A stretch of DNA of 64,000 bases. Source: Microvirga solisilvae. Its GTDB lineage: Bacteria > Pseudomonadota > Alphaproteobacteria > Rhizobiales > Beijerinckiaceae. The stretch spans positions 62,001 through 126,000 of the forward strand of contig NZ_JAKUCN010000006.1 in the NCBI RefSeq assembly GCF_022808595.1, given 5' to 3'. The translations under genes were made by a program, and so were the position numbers. The notes beneath the pieces were generated by a model, which saw only the letters and a list, made by a program, of their open reading frames with translations, made no database searches and was not told where the DNA came from. Below, one piece after another: positions 1 through 11,698 of this stretch (position 1 is its first letter; each line of letters begins with the position of its first letter).

Positions 1-75
1 GCCTGGCGCTGCGTGCAGAGGAACGGCATGGCATCCGAGGTGGGATGGGGCAGGCCAGCCCGCCAATATGCCCAT
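1..75 (-). CDS. Possible 5' end of an unidentified gene running off the window
   Basis: A reading frame opens with ATG at 75 on the minus strand and stays open for 25 codons to the window edge. It is preceded by a good Shine-Dalgarno sequence (AGGAG, 8 bases before the ATG) and lies about 40 bases downstream of glgX on the same strand, so it could be the next gene of the glycogen operon. The 25 residues match no family I recognise and are rich in Ala, Pro, Gly and His. An open frame this short can occur by chance. Confidence 0.3.
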   Translation of the reverse strand, partial: MGILAGWPAPSHLGCHAVPLHAAPG

Positions 76-115
76 CTCTACCGCTCCTGCCTCGCCGAAG
101 CCTGAGTCAACCCAT

Positions 116-2323
116 TCAGGAACTGCGCCTTCTATCTTTCTTGAGGGGCTCCTCGGGTTGAAGCTGGAACAGCAGGAGCGAGCGGCCGGTCACCGTGTAT
201 TCCTTGCCGAAGTTGAACGGCGTCGGAAACGACAGCTCCGGCATATTGGTGTCGATGAGACACTTCCACGCCTGGCCGCCCGTTACCTCCGGAAGCTTGC
301 ACTTCACAACGTCATGATGCGCGTTGAGGATCAAGAGCAAGGTCAGATCCGTGCCGCGTTTACGGATACCGGTCGGCTGTGCGCGTCCGTCGAGAAGGAT
401 GAGAATGCAGCGGGCGTGGGGATCCTGCCAATGCTCTGGCGTCATCTCGTCCCCGACAGGCGTGAGCCACGTCACATCCTTGACGTCGAGATCCTCATTA
501 TAGTCTCCCGAAAGAAAGCGACCACGACGCAGGATCGGCAGGTTCTGCCGCAGTTGAATCAATTTGCGGGTGAATTCGAAAAGTTCAGCGCCATCTTCGT
601 CGACACCTTCCCAATCGATCCAGGAGATGTCGTTATCCTGAGCATAAGCGTTATTATTGCCCTTCTGCGTGCGGGCGAACTCATCCCCTGCGAGAAGCAT
701 GGGCGTGCCCTGGGAGAAGAGGAGCGTCGCGAGAATGTTGCGCATCTGGCGGAAGCGCAAGGCACGAATATCCGGATCCTTGGTTTCGCCTTCGACACCG
801 TGGTTCCAGGACAGATTATGATCGTGCCCGTCCTTGTTGTCCTCGCCATTCGCCTCGTTGTGCTTGTCGTTGTAGGAAACGAGGTCATGGAGAGTGAAGC
901 CGTCATGGGCGGTGACGAAATTCACCGAGGCCCAGGGCTTGCGCCCGCGTTTGTTGAAGAGATCTGCCGAAGCGGTGAGGCGTGATGCCAATTCCGGCAA
1001 CTTGCCATCCTCGCCTTTCCAGTAAGCTCGTACCGTATCACGGTAACGGTCGTTCCATTCCACCCATCCGGGGGAGAAACGTCCCACCTGGTAGCCGCCA
1101 GGGCCGCAATCCCACGGCTCTGCAATCAGCTTGACACGGCTCAGCACCGGGTCCTGCCGCACGGCATCCAGAAAGCGGCCATCCTCCTCGAAGCCATGGG
1201 GCTCTCGCGCAAGAATTGTCGCCAGATCGAACCGGAAGCCATCTACACGAACTTCCTGGGCCCAATAGCGCAAAGAGTCGGTGACCATTTGCAGGACGCG
1301 GGAGTGACTCAGGTTGACGGTATTCCCGGTTCCCGTATCGTTGATATAGTAACGTTTATCGGGAGCGAGCCGGTAATAGGAGGCGTTGTCGATGCCTTTG
1401 AATGAAAGGGTCGGACCCAACTCGTTGCCTTCGGCCGTATGGTTGTAGACAACGTCGAGGATCACCTCGATCCCGGCATCGTGGAAATGACTGACCATTT
1501 CCTTGACCTCATTGACGAAAGGTGTCGCGAGGTAGCGTGGTTGAGGCGCGAAGAAGCCGATGCTGTTGTAGCCCCAGTAGTTTCTCAAGCCCTTCTCGAT
1601 CAGGTAGCTGTCGTCCACGAAAGCATGGATGGGCAGAAGCTCGACCGTCGTGACGCCCAGGCTCTTGATGTAGTTGATCGATTCATGATGCATCAGGCCA
1701 GAGCAGGTGCCGCGGATGTCTTTCGGGATCGCCGGATGTTTCATGGTGAAGCCACGCAGATGCGCTTCGTAGATGATGGTCCGCTCCCAGGGGATCATAG
1801 GCCTGCGCTCGTTACCCCAGGTGAACGCCCCTTCGATGACTCGGCACTTGGGCATGAAGGACGCGCTGTCGCGTTCGTCGAAGGACAAGTCCGCTTCCGG
1901 TGAGCCAACCGTATAGCCGAAGAGAGCCGGATCCCATTTCAGATCGCCCACAATCTGCTTGGCATAGGGATCGAGAAGAAGCTTGTTGTGGTTGAAGCGA
2001 TGGCCTGCATCGGGCTCATAGGGGCCGTATACGCGATATCCATAGACAGTACCCGGCCTCGCGTCCGGCAGATAGCCATGCCAGACCTCGTCCGTATATT
2101 CAGGAAGCTCAATGCGCTCGACCTCGCGCTTGCCGCTGGGATCGAAAAGGCAGAGCTCGACCTTCGTAGCGTTCGCGGAAAAGAGGGCGAAGTTGACACC
2201 GAGGCCGTCCCAGGTAGCTCCTAAAGGGTAGGGCAATCCCTCGCGAAGCCGGGAGGTGCGCCGTACCGAAGGAGCGACAATCTCCGCAGGGGCTGGTTCA
2301 CGGGTCTCGACTTTGTCGTTCAT
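116..2323 (-). CDS. glgX: Glycogen debranching enzyme GlgX (isoamylase-type)
   Basis: Hydrolyses alpha-1,6 branch points in glycogen or limit dextrin in the cytoplasm. The 735 residues fit the family. An N-terminal CBM48-like domain (about 28-160) precedes a GH13 barrel with all hallmark motifs: DVVYNH near 290, GFRFDLA with the nucleophile Asp near 366, AEPWD with the acid/base Glu near 402, and TAHDG near 470. A C-terminal beta domain completes it. It is last in a leftward block glgB-glgX, 91 bases after glgB. It supplies linear maltodextrins to the MalQ-TreY and TreZ proteins encoded upstream. The family call is secure. GlgX and TreX-type isoamylases are close relatives, so preference for short branches is assumed from the family. 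Confidence 0.93.
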   Translation of the reverse strand: MNDKVETREPAPAEIVAPSVRRTSRLREGLPYPLGATWDGLGVNFALFSANATKVELCLFDPSGKREVERIELPEYTDEVWHGYLPDARPGTVYGYRVYGPYEPDAGHRFNHNKLLLDPYAKQIVGDLKWDPALFGYTVGSPEADLSFDERDSASFMPKCRVIEGAFTWGNERRPMIPWERTIIYEAHLRGFTMKHPAIPKDIRGTCSGLMHHESINYIKSLGVTTVELLPIHAFVDDSYLIEKGLRNYWGYNSIGFFAPQPRYLATPFVNEVKEMVSHFHDAGIEVILDVVYNHTAEGNELGPTLSFKGIDNASYYRLAPDKRYYINDTGTGNTVNLSHSRVLQMVTDSLRYWAQEVRVDGFRFDLATILAREPHGFEEDGRFLDAVRQDPVLSRVKLIAEPWDCGPGGYQVGRFSPGWVEWNDRYRDTVRAYWKGEDGKLPELASRLTASADLFNKRGRKPWASVNFVTAHDGFTLHDLVSYNDKHNEANGEDNKDGHDHNLSWNHGVEGETKDPDIRALRFRQMRNILATLLFSQGTPMLLAGDEFARTQKGNNNAYAQDNDISWIDWEGVDEDGAELFEFTRKLIQLRQNLPILRRGRFLSGDYNEDLDVKDVTWLTPVGDEMTPEHWQDPHARCILILLDGRAQPTGIRKRGTDLTLLLILNAHHDVVKCKLPEVTGGQAWKCLIDTNMPELSFPTPFNFGKEYTVTGRSLLLFQLQPEEPLKKDRRRSS

Positions 2324-2414
2324 CGCAGGTCTCGGAAGCTGGGCAGATATTCATGCCGTCAACGCGCGAAAGGGCAGGAAGTCCCCTTGAAGCCTGACAA
2401 TATGTATGTGCCTG

Positions 2415-4643
2415 TCAGGTTTGCTCCAGGACGAGAATGATCGTGGCCAGCGGGGGGATCGTCAGACACAGCGAATAGGGTCGCCCGTGGCTTTGTGTCT
2501 CCTCGGTGCGGAGGCCTCCGAGATTGCCGACATTGCTCCCGCCGTAAATCGCGGCATCCGTGTTTACGGCCTCCCTATAGAAGCCTGGCTCCGGAACACC
2601 GAGCCGATATCCTTCGCGGGGAAGGGGCGTGAAGTTGGAAACAACAACTGCGATCGAGCTCTCGCGATCACCACGACGCAGCCAGGCGATGACGCTGTTG
2701 TCTCTGTCGTCGGAGACCAGCCATTCGAAGCCCTTCCACTCGCAGTCGCGTTCGTGAAGGGCCGGGATTGATCGATAGGTATGGTTGAGATCGCGAATGA
2801 GGGTCTGAACGCCCTTGTGATAGGAATCATCCAGGAGGTGCCAGTCGAGGCTGTGATCGTGATTCCATTCCTGCTCCTGAGCGAACTCGCCGCCCATGAA
2901 CAGGAGCTTCTTGCCGGGATGTCCCCACATAAAGCCGAAATAGGCGCGCAGGTTCGCAAAGCGCTGCCATTGGTCGCCAGGCATCTTGCGAATGAGAGAG
3001 CCCTTGCCATGCACGACCTCGTCATGGCTGAGCGGTAGAATGAAATTTTCCGAAAAGGCGTAGAGAAGCCCGAATGTCAAATCATGATGGTGATGGCGGC
3101 GGAAAACGGGGTCCTTGCTGATATAGCGCAGGGTATCGTGCATCCATCCCATGTTCCACTTAAAGCCGAAGCCCAAGCCGCCAGTATAAGTCGGCTGTGA
3201 CACTCCGGGCCATGCGGTGGATTCCTCAGCGATGGTGATGGCGCCCGGCGCCGAGGCATAGGCGACCTCGTTCATCTGGCGCAGGAAGTCGATGGCACCC
3301 AGATTTTCATTCCCGCCATAGCGGTTGGGGATCCACTCGCCAGGCTTGCGGGAGTAATCGAGATAAAGCATCGAGGCCACTGCATCGACGCGCAAGCCAT
3401 CGAGATGATAGCGCTCCAGCCAGAAACGAGCATTCGCCACGAGGAAAGTCATGACTTCCTGGCGTTCGTAGTTGTAAATATATGTGCCCCAATCCTGATG
3501 AAAGCCGAGGCGTGGGTCCGCATGTTCATAGAGATGAGTGCCATCGAAATAACTCAGGCCGTGCGGATCATTCGGGAAATGCGCCGGCACCCAATCGAGG
3601 ATGATGCCGATCCCGGCGGCATGGGCAGCATCCACGAAAGAGGCGAAATCCTCAGGCGTGCCGAAACGGCTTGTCGGCGTATACAGAGAGATAGGCTGAT
3701 ATCCCCATGAGCCGTCGAAGGGATACTCGGTAATCGGCAAAAGCTCGATATGCGTGAAGCCGAGGTCCTTCACATAAGGAATGAGCCTGACAGCCAGTTC
3801 TCGATAAGTGAGATAACGATTGCCTTCCTCCGGTACGCGCGCCCATGATCCGAGATGACACTCGTAGATCGACATGGGCGCTTTGCGCTGGTTCTGCACG
3901 GCGCGGGATTTCATCCATTCATCGTCGCGCCACTTGTGATCCAGATCTTTCTTCAGGACTGAGGCCGTGGCGGGAGGATTTTCCGCCGCGAAGGCTAACG
4001 GGTCCGCTTTTAGCGCCAGCAGATTTCCGTGGAGACCGACGATCTCGAACTTATACCGTTCCCCTGCCGTGAGATCGGGGATGAAAAGCTCCCAAATTCC
4101 ACCCTCATGGCGCCGCCGCATGGGGTGGCAGCGCCCGTCCCATGCGTTGAAGTCACCTACTATGCTCACACGATGCGCATTCGGCGCCCAGACGGTGAAG
4201 AGAAAGCCCTGGATACCACCAAGGTCCAGATGATGTGCGCCGAGCTTTTGGTAAGCCGCATCACTTCTTGGATCGCGCAGCTGCGCAATGTCGTGGGAGG
4301 ACAGGAACGTTCCAAAACTGTAGGGATCGTGCCTGATCTCCACATGATCCTGGCGCTCCACCCGAAGCCTGTAGTCAGGTCGCTCAGTCTCACTCACTGT
4401 GCCGACGAAAAGACCATCGGACGATCTTCTCTCCATCGCGGTGAGAATGGTTTCGCCATCACGACCAGCAATGCTCACCCGGTCCGCATCGGGGATGATG
4501 GCTCTGATCTCCCATTTGCCCGGTGCAATAGCATGGGGCCCGAGCACCGAGAAGGGGTCTCCGGAGATGAGGATTTCGGCAGCCGATTGTGGCTCGGCCG
4601 AACGTTCCTTGACGCTCTGCGATCCACCCCTGCGCTGGGCCAT
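2415..4643 (-). CDS. glgB: 1,4-alpha-glucan branching enzyme GlgB
   Basis: Forms alpha-1,6 branches in glycogen. The chosen start gives 742 residues and is preceded by AAGGGGAA about 9 bases upstream. The frame extends to an ATG at 4703 that has no comparable ribosome site. There are two N-terminal beta domains, the second a CBM48 with the motif FTVWAPNA. The GH13 barrel follows, with [16 protein letters not shown] (nucleophile Asp near 420), TIAEEST (Glu near 474) and [14 protein letters not shown], the last highly typical of GlgB. It lies between malQ-treY and glgX on the same strand and is probably cotranscribed with them. Confidence 0.94.
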   Translation of the reverse strand: MAQRRGGSQSVKERSAEPQSAAEILISGDPFSVLGPHAIAPGKWEIRAIIPDADRVSIAGRDGETILTAMERRSSDGLFVGTVSETERPDYRLRVERQDHVEIRHDPYSFGTFLSSHDIAQLRDPRSDAAYQKLGAHHLDLGGIQGFLFTVWAPNAHRVSIVGDFNAWDGRCHPMRRRHEGGIWELFIPDLTAGERYKFEIVGLHGNLLALKADPLAFAAENPPATASVLKKDLDHKWRDDEWMKSRAVQNQRKAPMSIYECHLGSWARVPEEGNRYLTYRELAVRLIPYVKDLGFTHIELLPITEYPFDGSWGYQPISLYTPTSRFGTPEDFASFVDAAHAAGIGIILDWVPAHFPNDPHGLSYFDGTHLYEHADPRLGFHQDWGTYIYNYERQEVMTFLVANARFWLERYHLDGLRVDAVASMLYLDYSRKPGEWIPNRYGGNENLGAIDFLRQMNEVAYASAPGAITIAEESTAWPGVSQPTYTGGLGFGFKWNMGWMHDTLRYISKDPVFRRHHHHDLTFGLLYAFSENFILPLSHDEVVHGKGSLIRKMPGDQWQRFANLRAYFGFMWGHPGKKLLFMGGEFAQEQEWNHDHSLDWHLLDDSYHKGVQTLIRDLNHTYRSIPALHERDCEWKGFEWLVSDDRDNSVIAWLRRGDRESSIAVVVSNFTPLPREGYRLGVPEPGFYREAVNTDAAIYGGSNVGNLGGLRTEETQSHGRPYSLCLTIPPLATIILVLEQT

Positions 4644-4767
4644 GCCGGATTTCCCCTTGATCGTCCTGTGACTGCCTGGAGAGTTAACCCTGGCAGTGTT
4701 CATGTTGCATGAGAGAACACCATTATGGAGCAGGTCCGACCCGTGACCAGCCTTGCGTCCGGGAAGA

Positions 4768-7700
4768 TCAGAGACGCCCTGTCTTACTCTTCTGTCTCAA
4801 GACTGCGAAGGGGAAGGGGGAGAGGATCCCGCTCAGGCTCCGTTCCCCGTCGTCGAGGCTCAGGAGCTCACCTGTTATCACATTGGTCCATTGTCCTGCG
4901 GGCAGAGCTATGATCGTGTCTTTCCAGAAATGATGTTGAAACCGGAGTTCTTCGATGTCGATGAGGCCATTCCATAAGCGCGGTACGATCACGGCAAGAC
5001 GTTCATCGCCATGCTCTCTCAGGAACGCGATTACATGTGCAGCGCCTTCGCCTATAACAGGTAGCGGCTGGTAATCTCCATCCGCATAGAGATCAGAAGA
5101 TCCGGCGCGGTCCTTCAAGAGTGTCGTGATAAAATGCTGCTTGGTGGAGCCGCTGCGCCAATTCTCCAAAAAGTTCTTGGATGGTTTTCCCTCTGCCAGG
5201 GCTTTTGAACGAGCTTCGTAATCGACAGGGCGTCGATTATCGGGGTCCACTAGGGAAAAGTCCCAGAATTCCGTTCCCTGATAGATGTCTGGAACTCCCG
5301 GCAGCGTCATCTTCAGGATCGTGCGCGACAATCCGTTGAGCATGCCCAGGGCCGAGAGACGCAGTGCAAGCGGGCGAAGCCGTTCGATAATGCCGTTTTT
5401 CGGATCAAGAGCGGCCTGCAGGATTTTGAGCGCGGATCTCTCGTATTCATCGTTCGGGCTTACCCAGCTTGTCTGCCTTTTAGCCTCCCGGAGCGCCTTG
5501 GTTACATAACCTTTCATCCGCTCGTGGAATGAGGCCGTTTCCTCCTTGTCGTTGGCGTCCAAAAGCTCCAATGGCCAGGCGCCAAGAAGAGCCTGAAGCA
5601 GGATAACCTGATCGTTGGCGTCCGGTGCGGGAGAGCCACCCATGTCAGAAAGGTGAGGAGAAATCATTTCTCGCCACATCCTGATCGTTGCCTCACAATC
5701 ATCCGGCATTTCTGACAGAGCCAGCAGGCGCGCCCGAGCATCCTCGCCACGTTTCGTATCGTGAGTGGCGGTCGCGAGCATGGAGTAAGGCCAGTTCCGA
5801 GCCCTCTGAATATTAGCTTCGTGGAAATCCTGAATCGTTATGCCGAAATGCCCTGGATCCCCGCCGACTTCGTTCAAGGCAATCAAGCGCCCATAGCGAT
5901 AGAACAGTGTGTCTTCGAGGCTCTTCGCCATAACTGGCCCACTGAGTTGCTGGAACCGTTGCCGGAAACGACGAATATCTCCTAGCTTGGCAATCCTTGC
6001 CTTTCCGAGAAGAACACTTCCGACAAAGTCATGAGCACTCCGGTCTGGAAGAAGACTTGATCGCTTCGCCGCAGCAATAGCGCCTGTGATCAATCGCTCA
6101 TCCTCGGGGGAAGGAGCGGAATCGGTAAGATAGCTGCGATAAACAGGGAATGCAGCGATGATCTCTACCAAAGCCCGGCGTAGGGCATGGTTGGTGTAAT
6201 CCCGCGTGTGATGGCTAGCGTCAGCGATGGTCTTGATATCGGAAGTAATCGCGTCCAGCTCGCTGGCGAAATTGTTTTGAGTGATCTCAATCTTCGCCTG
6301 CTTCAGAAGGCTGTCATAATCTTCTGAGAAGCCAGAGGCTTCCTGGTAAATACGCTCGAAGGTCTTAGCTGCCTCCTGATCGACCAAGACACCGTCGATG
6401 AGATTGAGCGTATCGTATCCGGTGGTGCCAGCAACGGGCCAGGGACGTAAATCCTCGCCCGGCTCCAGAATTTTCTCGACCACAATATAGAAACCTGGCC
6501 CGAGTTTGCCCTGCAGCGCTTGCACATAACCCTCAGGATCGGCGAGCCCGTCGATGTGGTCGATACGTAGTCCATGGATGCGGTTCTCATCCACAAGGCG
6601 AAAGATCAATTCGTGCGTCCGCTCGAAGACTTCCGGGATATCGACTCGTATGCCTGCAAGACTATTAATGTCGAAGAACCGTCGGTAATTGATGTCGCTT
6701 GATGCGGCGCGCCAATAGGCTAGGCGATAGGATTGAGCTTCGAGCAGGCGGTGGAGAGCGTTGAAGCTTTCGGGACTTCCTTTGATGCCGTTGATATTTT
6801 TGAGCGTACGGCTAATGGCCTCACCAATCATGGGATGATTGGCTACGATACGCGCCAAGTCCTCCTTCAAGCGCTCTCCTTCTTCCACAGGCGACTTGAT
6901 ATGTGGTTCACTCAAAGCAGCAAGACGCTCTGTTACAGAAAGAAGATCATTGGTCTTCACGCCGTCCTCAACAGCCGCCAGAACTGGTGCTAGAACCAGC
7001 GGATAAGTCGCTGGGCAGATCGGCAGGCGGTGTTCCCAATGCCAAACGCTGAAGCTTCCTTCCCTTTCATCGAACTTCAGCTCAAGTTCACCTTTCTCTA
7101 GCGTCTCTCCATAGACGTTCCCGAGGATGGGAATAAGCAACTTCCCGTTTGCTCCTGGTCGCTCCCAATCGATGTCGAATGCGTCTACTGTGGGCGACAG
7201 GCGGCCCCATTCGAGAGCCGACAGCCACCATGCATTTGCTTGCCCGCCCACGCCCATATGGTTGGGAACGATATCGAGAATGAGTTTCAGGCCATGCTCT
7301 TTCAGAGCATCCGAAAAGCGGCGGAAACCTTCCTCGCCACCGAGTTCAGAATTGATGACGTAATGATCCACGATGTCATAGCCGTGTGTGGACCCTGGGC
7401 TGGCGGCGTGAATAGGCGAGGAATAGACATGGCTGATGCCGAGGCTGGCCAAGTACGGTACGATTTTCACGGTATCATCAAAGGTGAAGCCTTTGTGAAA
7501 CTGCAGCCTATAGGTGGCCCGCGGCGGTGGGGACGCCAAGGCACTCTTACGATCTCGAGCATCGCGTCCTTCTTCGGTCAAGGCAGCTGAGAGCTTTGCC
7601 AGAAGGCCGCCCGGCGCAGCAATGGATTCTGTCGTGCGGGACAAGCGCCTGCGCCAGTTTGGATGTCCGACATCCATTCCCGGCATGTTGGGCTGGTTCA

Positions 7701-9621
7701 ACTCGCCGGATGCGTCCTCGATCTGCAGAGACGTCAGCACACAAGAAGTGCGCGCGAGATAGCGTATTGCAGGTTCTAGAGGAGGTGAATGTGGAACTTG
7801 AGACGATGGTAGCAGGCCTTCCTTGGCGAGGGATGCCGCGAAATGACGCTTGTCGGCCTCTCGTGCCTCACGTTCGCGCTCTGCCGTCTCAGGATCGAAG
7901 ATGCCGAGGGTCTGCCGCAGATCGATGTCAAGCCCGCGCCACCACCCGATGAATGTCGGCAGGTCATGCGTTGTCAGAACGGAGAGAGCAGGGCGCGGAT
8001 AGGCTTGCGGCTCCTTGAACCCTGCGCCTTCCCGTTCGAAGGGAAGCACGCGATAGCTGAGCACACCCGATTGCATGATAGCGTCTGAGAAGCCCTTTGG
8101 AGCCGTGCCGAGATCTTCCGCGATGACTAGACAGCGAGCGCGGTGACTTTCCACGCGCAGCACTGCGAGCATGGCCTCAAAGGGGTAATCGACATAAGCG
8201 CCCTGCGAGGCTGCCGCGCCGGATGGAATGAGGAACAGGCGCTGCAACTGGAATGCATGATCGATGCGGATCGCGCCAGCATGACGCATATTCGCGGAGA
8301 CCAGATCGCGGAAGGCAGCGAGACCTTGCTCCTCAAGAGCCAAAGGATTGAAAGGCGGCAAGCCCCAGTTCTGACCTTGTGGTCCGAGAGGATCGGGTGG
8401 GGCGCCGATGGAAAGCCCCGCTGCATAGCGCTCAGGGGTCGCCCAGATTTCAGATCCTCCGCCATCGGCTCCGACTGCGAGATCCCGATAGAGGCCAATC
8501 GTCAAACCGGCCGCACGTGCATGATCGGCAGCCTGAGCCAATTGCTTATCGGCGATCCATTGCAGCCAAGCGTGAAATTCAATACGCTCCTCGTGCTCGG
8601 ATCGAAACCTCTCGACATCGACGGAACTGGCATCGCGAAATGCCTGCGGCCACTCGCCGATCCAGGCAAGGCCTTGCGCGCTGAAATGTTCTGACAGGGC
8701 CTCGAATGTCGCATGTGCTTCGAGGGCTTTTCCTCCCCCGCGCTGGAACGCTACGAATGCAGATCGGTCGCCCGAGACCTGAAAATGTTTCCATACAGCG
8801 TCTAGCAGGGAGCGCTTGATGCACCAGGCTTGCCCATAGTCGATGAGTTGCGCGCCCTGAAGGCGAGAGATGTGATCCTGCACATCCTGCCGTTCCAGAG
8901 TTTGCTTGGCTCCGCTCTCAGCAAATCCATCGACGGCGGTTGGGTCGATATACAGCGATTCCAAGAACAGCCGTGATGATGGGGAATAAGGTGAGATCTT
9001 GGTGCGATCGGCTGCAAAGAGGGCGTGAGCAGGGCTCAGACCCAGGAAGGCTCCTCCCAAGGCAGCAATGCTTCGAGCCAGATCGGCGACATCGGTATAA
9101 TCGCCAATGCCGAGATCGTGCGCTGAACGCAGTGAATAGATTTGAGCCGTCGCGCCCCATAGTCTTCGGTGATCGTTTAGTGCCTCGGGCTGCCAGCATT
9201 GTTCGGGCGCAGCAATGATCGTCGCCTCGAAACCATCCAAGTTAAGGCTGTGATAGCCCATAGGCAGGGCAGGGATGCTCAGCGCATTATCATTCTCAGC
9301 AACTCGCCCTTCAAGAGCTTCTCCGCTCTCCTGGGTGATTGACCAGTGGCCTTGTGGAGGTTTGCCTCGGAGTGGGATGAGAGTAGGCCGATCCGCAAGG
9401 ATAGATATGACAGCGGGTATTAATCCGGCCTTCAATTTCTTCAGACGAGAAAGACTCTGCTGCGCCGCTTCCTCGGTTGAAATGTTGAGGCCCAAGGCTT
9501 CGAGAAGTGCGCGTCGCGTCTCCGGCGTCGTCTTGATATTCCGTCCGAAAGCGTCTGAGTAATCCGAAGATATACCAATGGCTTCTGACAAATTCTCGAG
9601 AAGAGCCTCCAATCTGCTCAT
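4768..9621 (-). CDS. Fused 4-alpha-glucanotransferase / maltooligosyltrehalose synthase (MalQ-TreY)
   Basis: One 1617-residue frame carries two complete enzymes. Residues 1 to about 690 are a GH77 Mal[11 protein letters not shown], the nucleophile motif GAIRIDHAF, the acid/base motif VIAEDLG and TTHDLPTF. It disproportionates maltodextrins. Residues from about 695 are a GH13 TreY beginning [13 protein letters not shown], then [31 protein letters not shown] and ATHDTKR. TreY isomerises the terminal alpha-1,4 bond of a maltooligosaccharide to the alpha,alpha-1,1 bond. The start overlaps the treZ stop by ATGA, so the two are translationally coupled. The fusion keeps chain remodelling and trehalose formation in one polypeptide. 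It is known in proteobacteria but uncommon. No frameshift or stop marks the junction. Confidence 0.92.
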   Translation of the reverse strand: MSRLEALLENLSEAIGISSDYSDAFGRNIKTTPETRRALLEALGLNISTEEAAQQSLSRLKKLKAGLIPAVISILADRPTLIPLRGKPPQGHWSITQESGEALEGRVAENDNALSIPALPMGYHSLNLDGFEATIIAAPEQCWQPEALNDHRRLWGATAQIYSLRSAHDLGIGDYTDVADLARSIAALGGAFLGLSPAHALFAADRTKISPYSPSSRLFLESLYIDPTAVDGFAESGAKQTLERQDVQDHISRLQGAQLIDYGQAWCIKRSLLDAVWKHFQVSGDRSAFVAFQRGGGKALEAHATFEALSEHFSAQGLAWIGEWPQAFRDASSVDVERFRSEHEERIEFHAWLQWIADKQLAQAADHARAAGLTIGLYRDLAVGADGGGSEIWATPERYAAGLSIGAPPDPLGPQGQNWGLPPFNPLALEEQGLAAFRDLVSANMRHAGAIRIDHAFQLQRLFLIPSGAAASQGAYVDYPFEAMLAVLRVESHRARCLVIAEDLGTAPKGFSDAIMQSGVLSYRVLPFEREGAGFKEPQAYPRPALSVLTTHDLPTFIGWWRGLDIDLRQTLGIFDPETAEREREAREADKRHFAASLAKEGLLPSSQVPHSPPLEPAIRYLARTSCVLTSLQIEDASGELNQPNMPGMDVGHPNWRRRLSRTTESIAAPGGLLAKLSAALTEEGRDARDRKSALASPPPRATYRLQFHKGFTFDDTVKIVPYLASLGISHVYSSPIHAASPGSTHGYDIVDHYVINSELGGEEGFRRFSDALKEHGLKLILDIVPNHMGVGGQANAWWLSALEWGRLSPTVDAFDIDWERPGANGKLLIPILGNVYGETLEKGELELKFDEREGSFSVWHWEHRLPICPATYPLVLAPVLAAVEDGVKTNDLLSVTERLAALSEPHIKSPVEEGERLKEDLARIVANHPMIGEAISRTLKNINGIKGSPESFNALHRLLEAQSYRLAYWRAASSDINYRRFFDINSLAGIRVDIPEVFERTHELIFRLVDENRIHGLRIDHIDGLADPEGYVQALQGKLGPGFYIVVEKILEPGEDLRPWPVAGTTGYDTLNLIDGVLVDQEAAKTFERIYQEASGFSEDYDSLLKQAKIEITQNNFASELDAITSDIKTIADASHHTRDYTNHALRRALVEIIAAFPVYRSYLTDSAPSPEDERLITGAIAAAKRSSLLPDRSAHDFVGSVLLGKARIAKLGDIRRFRQRFQQLSGPVMAKSLEDTLFYRYGRLIALNEVGGDPGHFGITIQDFHEANIQRARNWPYSMLATATHDTKRGEDARARLLALSEMPDDCEATIRMWREMISPHLSDMGGSPAPDANDQVILLQALLGAWPLELLDANDKEETASFHERMKGYVTKALREAKRQTSWVSPNDEYERSALKILQAALDPKNGIIERLRPLALRLSALGMLNGLSRTILKMTLPGVPDIYQGTEFWDFSLVDPDNRRPVDYEARSKALAEGKPSKNFLENWRSGSTKQHFITTLLKDRAGSSDLYADGDYQPLPVIGEGAAHVIAFLREHGDERLAVIVPRLWNGLIDIEELRFQHHFWKDTIIALPAGQWTNVITGELLSLDDGERSLSGILSPFPFAVLRQKSKTGRL

Positions 9622-11438
9622 GCCGAGGCCTCTTTCAAAATCAATCCTTCCCAGGGTTCGAGAGAGAAGTGATCTCTTTCAGATGGGAGGCTTGCATTCG
9701 TCCAGATGACACGAGACTTATTGCTGAGATCGATGGAAGCCGATTGATTTCCGACATTCGCGACAAGGCGCAGATTTTCCTCAAAGAATGACCAGATCAC
9801 TTCAAGTATGCCCTCCTGCGAAGCGGCGTAATGGGAGCCCTGATATTCGCGACTGAGGAGAGGCAGGATTTCGTCTCGTCGGAGTTTCAGCAAACGACGT
9901 GTTTCCGACAGTACACCTTGATGAGGCGATCTCTCTTTCTCTGCCCAATCGATTTTGGAGCGCTCGAAGGTTGAACGCTCTGTTGGATCGGGGATGCGCT
10001 GTGCCATGTCGGCATCGGCAAAAGCCTTAAAATGCTTGAATTCGCTCCGTCGCCCTTCGCGGACGGCTTTAGCGAGATCCGGCTCCGTTTCGAAATCGAC
10101 GAAGAACTGGAAGGGCGATGACGCCGACCATTCCTCCCCCATGAAGAGCATAGGGATTTGGGGGGAGAGCAGAAAGATCGCTCGGGCGAGCGCAAGGCGG
10201 TCGGAGGTAATGAGATGCGAGAGCCGCTCTCCAAAGGCGCGGTTGCCCACCTGATCATGGTTTTGGAGAAAGGACACGAAAGCTGTCGGCGGAAGATGCG
10301 CCGAGGGTTCGCCGCGGATGATTCCGGGTTTATGCGCTGAGGGATCTCCCTGATAGGCGAAACCCTCCGCCAGCGCCCGGCCCAGACGCTCGAGCGGCCT
10401 GTCCGCATAATCTTCATAATAGCCTTCATTCTCTCCTGTCAGGAGTGAATGCCAGGAATTGTGGACGTCATCGGCCCATTGTGCCGTGTGCAGACGCGGT
10501 CGTCCCCCGTCTTTCCGTTCCAGCCAGCGTGCCTGGTTTGCCTCGTTTTCAAGAACGAGGTGGACTTGGCGATCAGGGATGCTCTCGCGAATACGGGTCG
10601 GGAGTTCTTCCAGGAAATGAGGTTTGCTATCGTCGACAATGGCATGTACGGCATCGAACCGGAGGCCGTCAAAGTGATACTCTTCCAGCCAGTAAAGCGC
10701 ATTGTGAATGAAGAAGTCGCGCACTATGCGACTGCCTTCTCCATCGATATTGATGCCGGCGCCCCATGGGGTCGGATGCCGTTCAGTGAAGAACGATTTG
10801 GCATAGGAATGCAGGTAGTTTCCTGACGGCCCGAAGTGATTGTAGACCACGTCCAGAAACATCATCAGATCAAGACTATGCGCATGGTCGATCAGGCGCT
10901 TCAGATCGTCGGGGCTCCCGTAGCTCGCATCGGGAGCAAAAGGCAAAACGCCATCGTAACCCCAGTTCCTGCGACCAGGAAACTCTGCAAGCGGCATGAG
11001 CTCGATTGCTGTGACACCCAGATCGCGAAGATAGTCGAGTTTCTTCATCAGCCCGGTATAGGTCCCCTCGGGCGTGGCCGTTCCCACATGCACTTCGTAG
11101 AGAATGGTCTCTTCCCAGGGGCGTCCTTTCCACGACCTATCGGACCATTCAAAGGATCGGGGATCGATGACTGAACTCAGTCCATGAACATCATCGGGCT
11201 GGAAGCGCGATGCTGGATCGGGGACCACGAGATTTCCGTTAATTCTATAGCCGTATCGTTTTCCGGCATCGATCATAGGAGTAGTGAGACGAAACCACCC
11301 ACCTTCATGAAGCTCCATGGCATGATCGGTTCCATCCACCACAAGTCTGGCATCCCGCGCAGTCGGCGCCCAGAGAGAAAAGCGGACGCCTTCTGCCGTA
11401 ACCTCAGCTCCGAAAGGCATGGTGTGTATCCGCTGCAT
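9618..11438 (-). CDS. treZ: Malto-oligosyltrehalose trehalohydrolase TreZ
   Basis: Releases free trehalose from maltooligosyltrehalose made by TreY. The chosen start gives 606 residues, begins MQRIHTMPFGAEV just before the N-terminal beta domain (RFSLWAPTA), and has GGAG five bases upstream. The frame also extends to 11552, but that extension looks unlike the family. GH13 motifs are present: MFLDVVYNHFGP, GLRFDAVHAI (nucleophile Asp), LVLENEAN (acid/base Glu) and FLQNHDQVGNR. Its stop overlaps the malQ-treY start. It is the first gene of the leftward block and diverges from glgA, so the 260-base gap between them should hold both promoters. Confidence 0.93.
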   Translation of the reverse strand: MQRIHTMPFGAEVTAEGVRFSLWAPTARDARLVVDGTDHAMELHEGGWFRLTTPMIDAGKRYGYRINGNLVVPDPASRFQPDDVHGLSSVIDPRSFEWSDRSWKGRPWEETILYEVHVGTATPEGTYTGLMKKLDYLRDLGVTAIELMPLAEFPGRRNWGYDGVLPFAPDASYGSPDDLKRLIDHAHSLDLMMFLDVVYNHFGPSGNYLHSYAKSFFTERHPTPWGAGINIDGEGSRIVRDFFIHNALYWLEEYHFDGLRFDAVHAIVDDSKPHFLEELPTRIRESIPDRQVHLVLENEANQARWLERKDGGRPRLHTAQWADDVHNSWHSLLTGENEGYYEDYADRPLERLGRALAEGFAYQGDPSAHKPGIIRGEPSAHLPPTAFVSFLQNHDQVGNRAFGERLSHLITSDRLALARAIFLLSPQIPMLFMGEEWSASSPFQFFVDFETEPDLAKAVREGRRSEFKHFKAFADADMAQRIPDPTERSTFERSKIDWAEKERSPHQGVLSETRRLLKLRRDEILPLLSREYQGSHYAASQEGILEVIWSFFEENLRLVANVGNQSASIDLSNKSRVIWTNASLPSERDHFSLEPWEGLILKEASA

Positions 11439-11698
11439 GACATCTCCAATGGTTGGGACACTTGCGAACGAGCTTTGCTGTGCAATGTTCCCAGCTTTCG
11501 CAAAGGATATGGCCAAGCTTTGAGGCAGTTCCTTGCACGATACGTGATGCACGGGGTGAAAAGTTCCATATCGTCTTCAGGCCAGGGGTACCCAAAAATA
11601 CTCGAAGTTTCAGCGGAACATTCCAACGAGCAAAAGCGTTATGACGGCGACCTGCTTTGGGCGCGGGAGGTCACTGGGGAGCGCGCCCTCGTGATGAC

